A stretch of DNA of 64,000 nt from Panorpa germanica (lineage: Eukaryota; Arthropoda; Insecta; Mecoptera; Panorpidae): the NCBI GenBank assembly GCA_963678705.1, contig OY783209.1, positions 10,292,001 through 10,356,000 of the forward strand. The letters run 5' to 3'. Of this stretch, positions 41,801 to 50,914 are shown in pieces (the stretch's first letter is position 1; the number at the start of each line of letters is the position of its first letter). Under the pieces are notes generated by a model. It was not told the DNA's origin. It saw only the letters and a program-made list of their open reading frames with translations, and did not search any database. The position numbers were made by a program, and so were the translations under genes.

Positions 41801-44800
41801 TTCATCGTTTCTATTTCAACAAGTTTGAACTCATATTCTCATGTAAATGATGTTAATATTATAATTCATTTGGAGAATTGTTAGAAAATTATACAACCGG
41901 AAAGTTATTTAATAATACATTAGGAATATGAACATGCGTAATATTATGATTGATGACCTTTTAATTTCGCCATAATATTTACTTTATTGAAAATACAACT
42001 ATGACAAAACATTGTAATAAAATGAAATTTTATGAAGCGACCGATATGCCATCTTGTACGAATGTACAAACCGCAAAAAACCGCAATTGTTCAGCGATGA
42101 AAGTCGGACGTAGTCTGTTCCCGTTTTCGAGCGTCTTATTTAAATATTGTAAATCAAATACTTTCCCAGTGCCAGGGCATGAACATACTCCCCCAATTTC
42201 GTTTATTTCGTTTATTTCGTTTATAACAATTATAACTTATTTTACTTTTTATGCATGAAAATGTAACAACCGTTACCACGGAATATACTGTGGTCTGTTT
42301 TATAAAACACGAACTGAAAATAAACAGAATAAATAATTAAACTCTTAATGAATAGAAATATTTCAAAGTTTTTAATTACAATTTCACGTCTGTTAAATCT
42401 ATTTTACATGAAATTTGAATAATTTATAAAATGTTATATGTCAAAATCGTTAATATTCTGTTTTCTGAACATTTTCCAAGAATGTGAAGGGTTAAAATCA
42501 CATTTAATTCTGTCAGACATGTGAAACCCTCTCACCACTGCCAGACAGACGTTTTATTTTCATGGAAAATGGAAAGTGTGGAAAATATAATTTAATCTTT
42601 TGTCGAATGGAATATATTAAAATGATATTCAAAATCAGAATTCTAATAGGATTACAGAGAAATATGAAATATCGCTGCTCTAATTTGCAATACTTTAAAG
42701 ACGTTTTAAAGATCTGGCAACAAATCTACTGTTTGGGGAGTTTGGACCTTATAGAGATCTATAGGCTGGCTAGGGCGTATCTGCGATCTGTCGGCGGTAT
42801 CCAAGTTCTCGAACGGCAAATGTCGCTCAGCTCCTTTCAATAGCTTAGGGTGCGCACAATTTGTTATGAAGGACCTTTTTGTTATTAACTAATTAATAGC
42901 AATTTTTTATTTATATCAAAAGACACAGCAAAACATCAGAACTTTTTTAGATTACATTTATTCTGAAACTACACTATTGAATTACATATAAATTGATTAA
43001 ATATTTTAATTGATGAGAATACTAGTTACGACACTAAGTAAATGTAACTCGCGGTTTTAGTTATAAATAATAATATGTGTAATTATTATTTTTTTGTATA
43101 TGCACTAACAGGTTAAGCGTGCTGTACGTTTGAAAGTTGAAGCGATAAGAAAGAAATACGAACACAAACGTAGTGTCGTCTAGTAGAATAGATGTTACAT
43201 AAGCAATATTAGGGCTTGCCCACATAGAGAAGTGTATATGTGTATATAAAAAGAAATAGGCATAAAATATAAATGAATTAAGACAAAGAAATCTTAAAAC
43301 TAACATTAATTAAAAATAAAGGCAAGATATTGATATACAAATATGAATATTGCATGCATTTATGAACATCTACACTCGGTCCTTTTCTGACCTTCTTTCT
43401 GCGTCCAAAAAGAATCGACATAGTTGTGCGACCAAGATAAAGTAAAAGCTTGTATATCGAAATGTGCATACTTGCAACATTGTCTCCGATCAACCTATTA
43501 AAATAACGTTGTCTCAATCTTTCTTCGACTTCAATATACCCCTGGGCTTAACTTATCCTGTTAAGTGATTTACATCCCCTTTTGTTTTAAAATAGTAACC
43601 CTATACCATAACATAATTTTTCTACTGCGACGTAATGAGAGACATTAACCAAAAACTAATTAACTTGAAGTTGAAAATAATTGTTACCCTTATCTTTAAA
43701 AGCAGATTCTTAAAACTCATACATCATTCTATCCACGAATCTCTACGCACCCCTTCTTCATCAGCATCATTGTGTATATACTCGTTCATACATGCGTTAT
43801 ACAGGGTGGCTACAAAAGTTTACTTTTGAAAACTAAATAATACCAAATTTAGTATTACACTATAAAATTATTATTGGGCATTAATATGAAGTCTATTATA
43901 TATCGCAAGACCGCGCTGTGCATATAGGAGACGCGTTTGTACAAAAAGCTTATTATAGTCCAAATCGACTTATAATTAACCCTGCCTGTGTACACTGGGT
44001 CTATTAAGGAACAGTTGAAATTTCTTAACTCATATTTCTCTCTCATGAGTACAGAGCGCGCTTCACCTAAGCCCCCTAAAAAATCTAACTAGTGGTAAGG
44101 ACTTACGGTTCCAGCAGCGTCCGAATATGGCAGTTTACCGGCAAATGCGAGCCAGTTAAACTCGTTGTTTTACAATTTTTTCATGGTTAAAATAAATATT
44201 TTATGTAATTTAATATATTATTTCTTAGATTATATATATAATTTTTTTTTATTACTTCATCTTTTTACTACAATAAGTTTTTGAAGATGGATGACAATTC
44301 AACGGTTGCGCACCGTAAATTCTCTTTTTGAAACTGATTATAATTAACTAATATTAAATATTATTTCATAACTTTTGTATTTTCATCAATAAAAACTTAT
44401 TTTGTGTCGAATAGTCACCGTTCCGTTTACTATGACATGCCTGAATCCGTAAAATATTCCCCACTTTCAGGTGCACAAATAATTCAACTTTTTGGATCCC
44501 ACGCCAAAGACACTACATTCTTTCGAAAGCTTATAGTCTAAGATAAAAAAGTCTAAAACCGTTTTTCTTAATATTTGTTTGCTCTAAAGTCATGAATTTT
44601 TTAACAATATCCCGTTTTTTACGCGTTTTTCACTACTTGTGAATTTTTATTAACAACGGCTTTAAACTTTGGACTTTTGCAACTTCTGGACCATGTAGTA
44701 GATACTTCAAGAAATAACCCAGAATTCTTTGAAAGCTTAGAAAACTCGAAAAACTCTCAAGACCCAGTGTACACACCGTGTCTCGAAAAATATAGTGTTC

Positions 44801-46520
44801 ACACGCAGATAATGAATTGTATCTTATTCGTGTCTGTATACATTACAGAAAAATAAGTGAGTCAGTGCTTTTTAGTTATATCGACAGTTTATACCCCACA
44901 ACTTGTTCTAAGTATGAATAGTTGCCGAACTCTCGTAACTTGAACTATATATCATACTGTATTATTAAAAAGAATTAGTAACTGATAGCAGTTAAATATT
45001 AATTGTAAAATACTTGCCGTTATATATTGATAGGTAACGCGGCAGAACCGTGTTTCTCTATAAACAATTATTTATAAAAATTGTATTTTGATTAAAAAAA
45101 CAGATGAACTTTTTTCTATAAGTTGGAATGCATTCTAAAATAGGCGAAAACCCTTAAATAATTATAAATATAAATAATAAAACATATTAAAAACTAGAGA
45201 ATTATAAGATAAAATTTCAGGAAAAGAAACCAGCTTGAATTTTTTAAATTCTCAGTTAACTAACTTACTTGTGAATCACTCTGTATTCAGTTTATATAAT
45301 GTATACAATAATATATATGTATACTTAATATATATATATAATAAAGTGAAACAGAATGTTTTACGAGGCTGTTAGGTTTATTTCGTGTAAATTACTTATG
45401 CTAATTACTTATTTACAAGCAACTAATTAACTTCCAGTGTTAATTATATACCCCCTTCCATTACTTTATCCTATTATACCAAAAAGTAAGTTAATAAATT
45501 TATATGAAATATAAAAATATATAGTGGTATGATTATTTCATTATGTATTCTAAAAGAGAACTCTATTTTATATATTCACATAATACATAAAAATGTAGTA
45601 CATTTGTTAATAAATTATTGCTTTCAATCTGAATAATGTAACGCATATAAAAGTAAAACTAACAAAAAATTAAATATAACGAATATGAGCTATAATGAGT
45701 CATAGCTATAGTAAAAAAACAAGGTCAAAAGCTGCGTCATATTCTTAATGAACGTAATAAAATAGAAGCTAATAATATATGTTTTGATATTCAGTTAGTT
45801 ATTTGATTTATTGATTAGCAACCAATGTTTAGCTCGTATATGGGTTGTTGAATTTATACTTTTTGGATATATTGTTCTCTTCAGCGTTGAGGAAGGTAAC
45901 TTATAACTTATCACGCCTAGTAATGAGGATTAAATTATGTTTGTATCGGGATTTTTGTTAAGGATTAATTTTCATTTGTTGTCAGGAATTGTTATTAATT
46001 TTGAGTGTAGAGAATTATATAAAATTTCGTATAAAAATCGGATATTATTCTAAAATCGATTTCTAATAAAAAGAAAGACAACACCAGATCGGTAATAAAC
46101 GTGCGCGCCTAATAAACTAATTGGAATTAGGATTTTTTATGTTTTTTACACATTTTTTCTTACACGATTTATTTTTACGCGGATTTACTTGGGAATTACT
46201 TTAACTTCAGAAAATAGTGTGAACGAAAATTACAAAACACCCTGTATTTTAAAAACTCTTCACATTCAAAAACTGGTTGAAAGTATTTTACAAGATAAAT
46301 ATTTAAATGATACCACAAAATGGTCAAAAGAGTTTACAAACAATTTACAAAAATAAATAAATAAATAAATATAATTAAGAAAGACAAATATCTCACCTTA
46401 GGATCAAAATCAAACACCTCTTCAGGTCTAAAAGGACACTCTAGACCACACTTGCAAGTCCTTGGACTCAACAGATAGCTGCGAACATGCGGCAAAGATA
46501 AAAGCGCCGCCCCAGAAGGA
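11535..46520 (-). CDS. sba: MBD5/MBD6-type protein with MBD and PWWP domains (six-banded-like), 5' end missing
   Basis: Joined exons are 46520-46397, 29162-29051, 20177-15607, 15532-15427, 15344-15204, 12611-12314 and 11856-11535. They give 1890 residues, and every junction has GT-AG and a matching phase. Order of parts: MBD C-terminal half (residues 1-41), a Pro/Ser-rich link, a very long Gln/Asn-rich low-complexity region with polyQ/H near its start and three Lys/Arg-rich possible nuclear signals, then a PWWP domain (PAWP core) at about 1694-1780 and a short helical C-terminus. An MBD with the CKCGLECP segment, a long disordered middle and a PWWP is the MBD5/MBD6 layout. From family knowledge, human MBD5/6 bind the BAP1/ASXL H2A deubiquitinase (PR-DUB), and their MBD does not act as a classic methyl-CpG reader. 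A nuclear chromatin role here is inferred. The start codon and the first MBD half must lie upstream. Introns are 457, 2592, 82, 74, 8873 and 17234 bp, and the long ones hold many transposons. Confidence 0.9.
12314..12611 (-). CDS. sba: sba-like gene, PWWP-domain exon
   Basis: The exon is 298 bp, with acceptor AAAATTTAG and donor GGAA|GTGAGT. It contains MLQIGDLVWGSARGFPAWPG followed by VLVKWFG. This is the PWWP fold signature (GDLVWG, the PAWP variant of the PWWP core, and the V-WFG beta strand). PWWP domains bind nucleosomal DNA, often with methylated H3K36. Whether the aromatic cage is complete here was not modelled. A Met at 12585 could look like a start, but the frame is open to the acceptor and joins the upstream exon in phase. 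Confidence 0.92.
12612..15203 (-). other. intron of the sba-like gene
   Basis: This is a 2592-bp AT-rich intron between in-phase exons. Its only recognisable content is an inverted-repeat element at 14427-15057. Confidence 0.8.
14427..15057 (+). mobile_element. ~600-bp MITE, family A (ATGGGCTTGTGTCC ends)
   Basis: It starts GGGCTTGTGTCCTATGTCTT and ends AATGAGGACACAAGCCC, with inverted ends. Further copies are at 24255, 30028, 50915, 52032, 53897 and 63758. Nothing coding is shared. It is a non-autonomous DNA transposon, superfamily unknown. Confidence 0.85.
15204..15344 (-). CDS. sba: sba-like gene, exon before the PWWP exon
   Basis: The exon is 141 bp, between acceptor CCTATTACAG and donor CATG|GTTAGT, after an 82-bp intron. 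Its first two bases complete a Gly codon with the previous exon. Its last base completes a Glu codon with the PWWP exon, 2.6 kb away. The peptide (PSLYAHNMKQPFQTEIKMRH...) is not low-complexity, unlike the previous exons, which suggests a folded or conserved segment leading into the PWWP. Confidence 0.83.
15427..15532 (-). CDS. sba: sba-like gene, short exon after the Q/N-rich exon
   Basis: The exon is 106 bp and is separated from the giant exon by a 74-bp intron (acceptor CTATTGCAG, donor ATAG|GTAAAA). It enters in phase 0 (HTM then AMVHCVSSSE) and leaves in phase 1. The peptide is Ser/Asp-rich with no recognised domain. Phase agreement on both sides is the main support. Confidence 0.83.
15607..20177 (-). 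CDS. sba: sba-like gene, giant Gln/Asn-rich exon
   Basis: A single exon of 4571 bp keeps 1523 codons open. The acceptor TTTGTTACAG precedes 20177 and the donor ATG|GTTAGT follows 15607. The exon extends past the first internal ATG (20097-20095), because the frame is open to the acceptor and adds a KRRKR basic patch, so that ATG is not the gene start. Composition is extreme: polyQ/polyH runs near the N-terminus, many short Asn-rich repeats such as NNQN and LNLNNQN, and Ser/Pro-rich clusters. Further basic patches occur at KSKPKKSKKPR and KRKGKKRK. This fits a long disordered region of a nuclear scaffold. CAA/CAG-rich tracts make length variation between individuals likely. Confidence 0.93.
22305..22912. 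mobile_element. repeat related to 44000-44810 (family C, internal part)
   Basis: About 600 bp shares long blocks with 43979-44810, including GATGGGTGACAATTCAACGG, the TCACCGTTCCGTTTA block and a CTCGAAAAATATAGTGTTCA end. It lacks clear outer family C ends. The 75-codon frame here is broken in the other copy, so it is not treated as a gene. Confidence 0.75.
24255..25132 (-). mobile_element. MITE family A, reverse orientation, split by a nested family B element
   Basis: It begins at TCCTCATTTTTTAGTG with the outermost bases missing and ends GGACACAAGCCC at 25132. At 24452 the GTCAGTTATTTG target seen in other copies is interrupted by 254 bp of family B. Confidence 0.85.
24452..24705. mobile_element. 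MITE family B (CCCAGTAAACA ends), nested
   Basis: It runs from CCCAGTAAACATTTTGG to CCAAATTGTTTACTGGG, inverted ends of ~17 bp. Related copies are at 56799-57657 (long), 60731-60944 and 27127-27332 (partial). TT flanks it on both sides. Confidence 0.87.
26147..26368. mobile_element. ~220-bp MITE, family C (TAGTTCAAATCACG ends)
   Basis: Its long inverted ends (~43 bp) contain TTCGGCGGTGACTTATACTTA and the inverse at the right. Ends begin at TA, compatible with a TA target. The right arm contains a run of C (about 26338-26350), probably a local expansion. Confidence 0.82.
27127..27332. repeat. partial family B element
   Basis: It shares GTCATGAAAGAGTTCATTTA, CACCTGTCGGAATACAAATG and GATAGAAACGTCAC with the complete copy at 24452-24705. 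Both terminal repeats are lost. Confidence 0.75.
28139..28605. mobile_element. ~467-bp MITE, family D (CATTCCCACTCACTG ends)
   Basis: It starts CATTCCCACTCACTGCTTTA and ends ACAGTGAGTGGGAATG. Other copies are at 58112-58534 and 63372-63757. No coding is shared. Confidence 0.85.
29051..29162 (-). CDS. sba: sba-like gene, exon linking MBD to the Q/N-rich region
   Basis: The exon is 112 bp, between acceptor TTTATTTCAG and donor AGAG|GTAATT. It enters in phase 0, directly continuing the MBD exon (FDPK then VPSIQWP), and leaves with one base that forms an Asp codon with the next exon. The peptide is Pro/Ser/Thr-rich with a HKRR basic patch. It is assigned by phase, strand and position; by itself it has no diagnostic domain. 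Confidence 0.82.
30028..30644 (+). mobile_element. MITE family A with visible target duplication
   Basis: ATGGGCTTGTGTCC to AGGACACAAGCCCAT. TCTAAAT occurs on both sides (30021-30027 and 30645-30651). It lies 320 bp from the 3' end of the transposase gene. Confidence 0.88.
30923..30945 (-). terminator. candidate polyadenylation signals of the P-type transposase
   Basis: Two AATAAA hexamers on the minus strand lie 18-40 bp past the stop codon. They are in the right position for a very short 3' UTR, but no transcript evidence is available. Confidence 0.5.
30963..31809 (-). CDS. P-type transposase exon 6 (last catalytic Glu, C-terminus)
   Basis: The exon is 847 bp, with acceptor ATTTGTTTCAG, ending in a stop at 30963. 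It starts WKELQPIGFKYLILRNFNQD and holds PLENFFGCIRSHG with the catalytic Glu. A CCECRG cysteine cluster and a Lys-rich tail follow. Two AATAAA signals on the minus strand lie just downstream (30945-30940 and 30928-30923). Confidence 0.92.
30963..34082 (-). CDS. THAP9-like P-element transposase, six exons, apparently intact
   Basis: Exons are 34082-34002, 33930-33753, 33679-33497, 33403-32228, 32149-31891 and 31809-30963. They total 2724 bp, giving 907 aa plus stop, with GT-AG and matching phase at all five introns. An N-terminal THAP zinc finger spans residues 1-87 (CCVPNC, W at about 31, CTIH, then LPTLF, the AVPTIF-like end). The catalytic region has FDEM (Asp about 316), SDQ-SIN (Asp about 406), YDPPHLLKGIRN (Asp about 450) and QDPLENFFG (Glu about 651). 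These are the expected RNase H-type acidic positions and GTP/DNA-binding blocks of P transposases. A Cys-rich CCECRG segment follows. The length matches human THAP9 (about 900 aa). The gene sits in the 17-kb intron of the sba-like gene on the same strand. I saw no stop or frameshift. It is either a recently active P-type transposon or a domesticated copy. Confidence 0.92.
31891..32149 (-). CDS. P-type transposase exon 5
   Basis: The exon is 259 bp, with acceptor TTATTTTTCAG and donor TTAAG|GTGTGT (phase 2). It contains the family block FNDTADFLLFINKLFDSVN and a KNFITTIQGL end, typical of the region between the GTP-binding part and the last catalytic Glu. Confidence 0.88.
32228..33403 (-). CDS. 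P-type transposase exon 4 (catalytic core, GTP-binding region)
   Basis: The exon is 1176 bp, with acceptor TTATTTCCAG and donor TTAA|GTAAGT. It has a basic leucine-rich start (KKYARKQEILKN), then the first Asp in FDEMSLDAS, the second Asp in SDQFSIN and the YDPPHLLKGIRN block. The frame is open upstream of position 33359 to the acceptor at 33403. Confidence 0.93.
33497..33679 (-). CDS. P-type transposase exon 3 (linker)
   Basis: The exon is 183 bp, with acceptor TTATTTTTTAG and donor ATAG|GTAAAT. It encodes an acidic/Ser-rich linker ending in an EKTQVQFEI segment. It enters after one base and leaves in phase 1. It is supported by phase on both sides rather than by a motif. Confidence 0.83.
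33753..33930 (-). CDS. P-type transposase exon 2 (THAP end)
   Basis: The exon is 178 bp, with acceptor TATTTACAG and donor CCAA|GTGAGT. It holds the conserved Trp (EAWLKRL), the second zinc pair (CTIHF) and the closing LPTLF motif. It leaves in phase 1. Confidence 0.9.
34002..34082 (-). CDS. P-type transposase exon 1 (THAP start)
   Basis: The ATG is at 34082-34080, and 27 codons run to donor GAT|GTAAGT (phase 0). It reads MVLKCCVPNC, then AFHRFP, the first half of a C2CH THAP finger. The start is set by this THAP N-terminus, since THAP fingers begin within a few residues of Met. Confidence 0.9.
37702..38377. mobile_element. ~676-bp inverted-repeat element, less AT-rich
   Basis: The left end AGGCCTGTCTCAGTATGG, then ACCGTATTTAAGCGA, is matched in inverse at the right end. 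Inner sequence has repeated TTCGGACG and CCGTATT words and many CG pairs, unlike its surroundings. There is no transposase. No other copy is in the window. Confidence 0.85.
39533..39550. repeat. GCTTT short tandem repeat
   Basis: Three to four units of GCTTT lie in a less AT-rich stretch. No function is visible. Confidence 0.7.
42196..42225. repeat. short tandem repeat, unit ATTTCGTTT
   Basis: Three consecutive 9-bp units. No function is visible. Confidence 0.75.
43956..44947. mobile_element. long (~1 kb) family C element
   Basis: It opens with TAGTCCAAATC and closes with CTCGTAACTTGAACTA, the family C ends. The middle has an inner inverted pair, CCTGTGTACACTGGGTC at about 43984 and GACCCAGTGTACACACC at about 44763. 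The core is shared with 22305-22912. It may be a longer ancestor of the 220-bp version, or an insertion of one element into another. Confidence 0.7.
46397..46520 (-). CDS. sba: sba-like gene, exon with second half of the MBD
   Basis: The exon is 124 bp. The acceptor TTCTTGTTCTAG precedes 46520 and the donor AAG|GTGAGA follows 46397. It starts with the last base of a split codon (a Ser if the previous exon ends in AG or TC) and ends in phase 0. The frame reads PSGAALLSLPHVRSYLL, then CKCGLECPF and VFDFDPK. These are the conserved blocks of the MBD5/MBD6 MBD (PSG, YLL, CKCGLECP, VF-FDP). The first MBD half, with the usual GW motif, must be in an upstream exon ending two bases into a codon. I did not find it in 46521-64000. 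Confidence 0.88.
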
Positions 46521-46951
46521 CTAGAACAAGAAATAATACAAATAAACAGAGATTCTGCAATTTTCATTTATAATTAATTACCTTAATATTTATATTGGTA
46601 ATCAATTAAGAATATATTTTATTTTGGTCATGATTTAGTTACAATTTTGTGAGATACCACGTCCTACTTCTTATCCTTAAGAGTATAAAAGCGGACAATT
46701 TTTCGGAATTTAGTGTAAGAATATTTTTAGTCGATTTCCAAATATTTTAGAGGACATTCAGTGATAAGTATGTAAAGTGTAAGTGTCTTGCGCGAGGTGT
46801 GCTCATTGACTCATCCTTCAATTGGAAAAGATCCTAGAATCCAATTTGTTGGTTAGTAGATCCTGAGATAATTTCGTTTTTAATCTGCGTAATGCCGGTT
46901 TATTGGGCATGAGACAGCTGGCTAAATTGTTTGGATGTTCAAATATTCTCT

Positions 46952-46967
46952 CTCTCTCTCTCTCTTG
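46952..46967. repeat. CT dinucleotide microsatellite
   Basis: About eight CT units. Confidence 0.85.
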
Positions 46968-47164
46968 TAGGCTTAGGTTCAAAGCACTATTTCTTCATTA
47001 ATTGTGGGCATATCCAGACTACAGTGATTATATTATCAGGTACAAATTAGGCACCTTACATTCGTGACAATCCTTAGCATTTTAGACTGAAATTTTTAGA
47101 TTATTTCATTATTAGATGTAGAGAAAATTAATAAATCTCTTTACGCAGGTCTATTTATTTATTT

Positions 47165-47290
47165 AACTTCTGCCTATTTCTGATGCTGAGTCTTATCACC
47201 GATGACCTCTTACTATGTTGTGAAATTTTATTATGTTGTGCTTTTATATATGTAGACTACACCGCAGTATAATAACTTTTTATAATTATG
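47165..47290. repeat. short dispersed repeat shared with about 59620-59720
   Basis: Both contain TTATTTA, then ATCACCGA(T/C)GACCT and ACTATGTTG, then a TATATATG and a CCGC(A/T)GTATAA word in the same order. Family unknown. Confidence 0.5.
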
Positions 47291-47579
47291 TAAACACATA
47301 ATCAATTTTAACTTTGACAACAACAAAACTCAATACCCATGCGAGAAAGATCTTTCTTAGATAAATTCATAATGTAATTACTTTTATATATATGTACGTA
47401 GATATGTATATTATGACGCAGATACATCAAAATATAACAACGCAGAATAATACGCCTTTTTAAATGAAAAATCAATGTCTTGTTATTTTCCTTACATAAG
47501 AAGAAAATTCATAATACCCGTTCATTGTCAATAAAGGGATCAGTAAAAGGGTGACTGTACGTATGCACTGATATCGACC

Positions 47580-47860
47580 TGACTCCGACTCAAGTTACCC
47601 CCTTCGTTCCAACCCCATTTTCAACCCCCACTCCATCATTCCTTACAACTCTTACTGCGTCACCGTCATGTCTCAGGACTCGCGAGAACGCCAGGACAAT
47701 GGAAGAGAGGAGGAATTGGAGGGTAAAGGTGGAGAAGGGGAAGGGGTTCAAGAACGGATCAGCGCCACGGGACGGCAACTTCAAAACTACATACAACCCA
47801 AGCGTACTCCCAACCCCACCAGTCCCAGCGTACTTGCTTGTACTTGTTTTTATTGTAAAG
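47580..47860. other. GC-richer, coding-like stretch of unknown nature
   Basis: Base composition rises sharply against its surroundings. The plus strand has an open frame from ATG at 47668 to 47892, rich in Glu/Gly and then Pro/Thr (SRERQDNGREEELEG, later QPKRTPNPTSP). The minus strand is also open over much of it. Neither frame matches a family I recognise. Choices are a 5' exon or UTR of a gene, a promoter region, or a transposon piece. Confidence 0.3.
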
Positions 47861-49520
47861 TAACTAGTGGTTATTTTGAACTAGGGGTGTAGAAAAACGA
47901 GACACTTATAGATTGATTTTCGATCCCTAATCTGCCCTTCAACAGGATTTTTATTTATTTACAGAATTTAAATTTAGGCCGTCCGCACATGTGTCAACTT
48001 ATTGCAAACGCGAGTCCCGAATATGTCTAAACAGAGAACACAAACTAACCTGATTTCAAATTGGTTTTGAGTACGTTTTGAGCGACTGTGTTTCTTGGTT
48101 ACAGGGCAATTACGTTGCATGCTATTAATGGTGACATCATGAGCAGAGATGTGCACAAATACTATTCAAAAGTATTTAAATACATACATTCAAATACCTC
48201 AGAATACGACACAAAAAAATCCCCTATTATGGTATTGTTAAAAATTCTATAGAGTCACAAAACACTGCTCGTAACTTCGTTGCGCGATTAGTTTGCAATC
48301 AGTCGCGCAATATGTGAAGATCATCTTGTCAGATTTTTGCTTAGAAATTGTATAGGTAATAAAGTATTTGATGTGTAAACAAACGCGTCGATGCTAGTAA
48401 GGACGGAAGCGTATCGAGAGAAGGCACTGGTTCAACAAAGGCCTCCCCTCAATAATATCTAGAAAATTATTTAAAATTAAATTATGTCTAGACACAATTG
48501 TTTTTGATCGATTAGTACTGCGTAGGGAGTAAAATTTTTATAATATCCAACTAAAATAACGGAAACTACTTAATCCGATAAATGTAATTACAACATTTTC
48601 GTTCAATACCACAAATAAAAATAAAAGAAAGACAAGTTCCAAAATGAATTAATACCCATCAATTAAATTTCGAAACTAATTACAACTTTGTCCATGCCCT
48701 ACTTGCTTAGTATTATCGAATCTCCAATCTGGGACCTGGAACCTGGGGTACTTCATACTCCAACTGCAAGTACATTCGGTTCGTTCACTCTTGTCTCTTA
48801 CGTCTGGTGACGTCGTTGCAATACTGTCATACAGTGTAGATGCAGTTTTAGTGCAGAAGTAATACTGCAATTGTATTATACCGGGTAAAACCATGCACTC
48901 AGTTAAGGCAGAGATCCGAGAATTGCTGTACCACTATAAAGGTATATGTATTATAAAACGAAGCACAAAGCATTAATTTAATTTTTGTATTGCATTGAAT
49001 AGAGAAAAACAATGGAGCTGCAACCTTTTTTAGTTGGAGACAAATTTAAATTAAAAGTTAAAGATAAAAGCCTAAATAATTAAATGAAAAGTAAACAAAT
49101 TAGATAAAAGAAATTGTTGGAAGAAGTACGAAAAAAGTAAGTGAGATTAATAATGCGGACATATGGGAGGTATGGGAATTAATTAATGAAAAATTTATAG
49201 ACAATAATAATGGGTTCCAGATTGATTATAAATAATATTCTTTTCTCAAACTTTATGTTTTATTACATCTCAAAATTAAACATAATTTTTTACAATATGT
49301 TAGTAAATAAATGTAAAATGCACATACAATCTTTTACTAGTACAATCGGTACTTGAATAATTCAGGTAAATATTGGTAAAAAAGAGAGAAAATTTCCTTA
49401 AAAATTCATGAATTTTTAATTCATTAAACTATTATATGCATAAAAAAATCATTTTAACAAGCAAAAAGCAGTTTAATAGGGAATTGAAAAATTCATTCAT
49501 ACGGTACGTCCTGTACGTCC

Positions 49521-50237
49521 TTAATGCTTTAGTTTTTAATATGTTTTATTATTTATATACTCTAACGCGTGCTCCTTCTTTCTTTTTAGAATGCATCCCA
49601 CCTTATAGAAGGATCCTACTTCGTTATTATAAAGTTCATCTGTTTTTTTAATCAAAATACAATTTACCGTTACCTATAATTAATATCAAATTTATATTAA
49701 TTCAATTTAAATACAAATTAAATATTTTGAAAAAGGAATAATAAATTTTGCAACGTTACAAATTTACGTGTGTTGACGCATACGTGATTTGGTTCTTTGA
49801 CCAATAAATTGTTATATTTTATATAACATGTATTCCGATTTTGAATTTCCCGCCCAAATTGGCATTTGCAACGTTGCGTTTGGCTTATAACCTACATTTA
49901 CTGTTTCTTATTGGTTTTATTTAAATATTTTCGTAAATAGGTATCCTTTTGATAATTTTCTTTTTGCAATAGTTACAGAAAAGATTATTTTATATACACC
50001 TAGTTTTTGAAAGCCGTGCCACCATTTTTTTATAGTTAAAAGTTATATTATGTGGTGAAATTGAGCTAAAAATTATGATTTGTATGGAAAATGACTATTT
50101 TTAATCATGTATAAAAAGAAAACTATGAACCCTAGGTCTCTAAAATTTTGAGACAGCATGTATTTTAACTATTTGTATCGACCCTCTAAATTTCACAACG
50201 TTTTCATCATTTACGTTAACGTCCTGTACCTCCTTAA
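49521..50237. mobile_element. piggyBac-like MITE copy (TTAA ends), with a rearranged left part
   Basis: The right end reads GTACCTCCTTAA and the body matches 55375-55950. A segment just left of it (about 49424-49520) matches 55300-55375 in inverse, so the left end is flipped relative to the other copy. Confidence 0.7.
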
Positions 50238-50914
50238 GGTTATGCAGAATGTGCAAGAAAGAAATAGAAACGTTGGATCATATAAAAGAGACATGCGAAT
50301 GTAAAATAAACAGTAAAAAAAAGAAAGAGGAGCTGAGCGAGATGAGTTAAATTAGTTTAAGTTTCATGTTAGTTAAATTTAATAAAGGCAAATATAACTG
50401 GTAGAATGAATGTAAAATAATGTTATGGCTATCGACAAAAACAATAAATAATAAACAATGTCACTTTAATAAGTGATCAAAAATTTATTTCCATCATCAA
50501 ATATTTATATTTTTACATTATATTTTTTATATACGATCTTGGTATATCAAATAGTTTACCAGCCCTGGATTGTAGTAAGAGTTCTCGTTCATATATAAGG
50601 TATAAAAATATATGTAGTGTAAACTGTACTGTATATTGTAAATTGTAAATTGCAAACTCAGTAATGAGTTGCTGAGAATAATGGGACATATAAATTGTAA
50701 AAGTTAAAATGAATAAAGCAGACAATGGGATATTAAATCAGAAAATATTAATAAAACAATATTTACATAAAAATTTATTTAACAAGTTTTGTTATCGTTA
50801 ATGGACAAACTATAATTTGATTTGAACATTTTATAATATGCATTGAAATACATTTAGTATTTGAAAGCTGGGTTTTCTAAAATATGTATTCTATACAAGT
50901 TAGTTATGTGATGA

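Larger units (their letters stand above)
29163..46396 (-). other. 17.2-kb intron of the sba-like gene
   Basis: It holds the THAP/P-type transposase gene (30963-34082) and elements at 30028-30644, 37702-38377 and 43956-44947. The other stretches (34.1-37.7, 38.4-43.9 and 45-46.4 kb) are AT-rich with no gene I can support. 36060-36300, 39340-39620 and 42700-42840 are less AT-rich but have no confirmed frame. Confidence 0.75.

Noticed and set aside
42562..42843. 93-codon plus-strand frame in a less AT-rich stretch
   Set aside because: No recognisable motif, no splice partner and no repeat. It is not enough to call a gene.
48676..48894. Minus-strand frame (VPDWRFDN) as the first half of the MBD
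   Set aside because: It resembles the VP-GW start of the MBD only loosely. It lacks the following conserved residues and a donor two bases into a codon.
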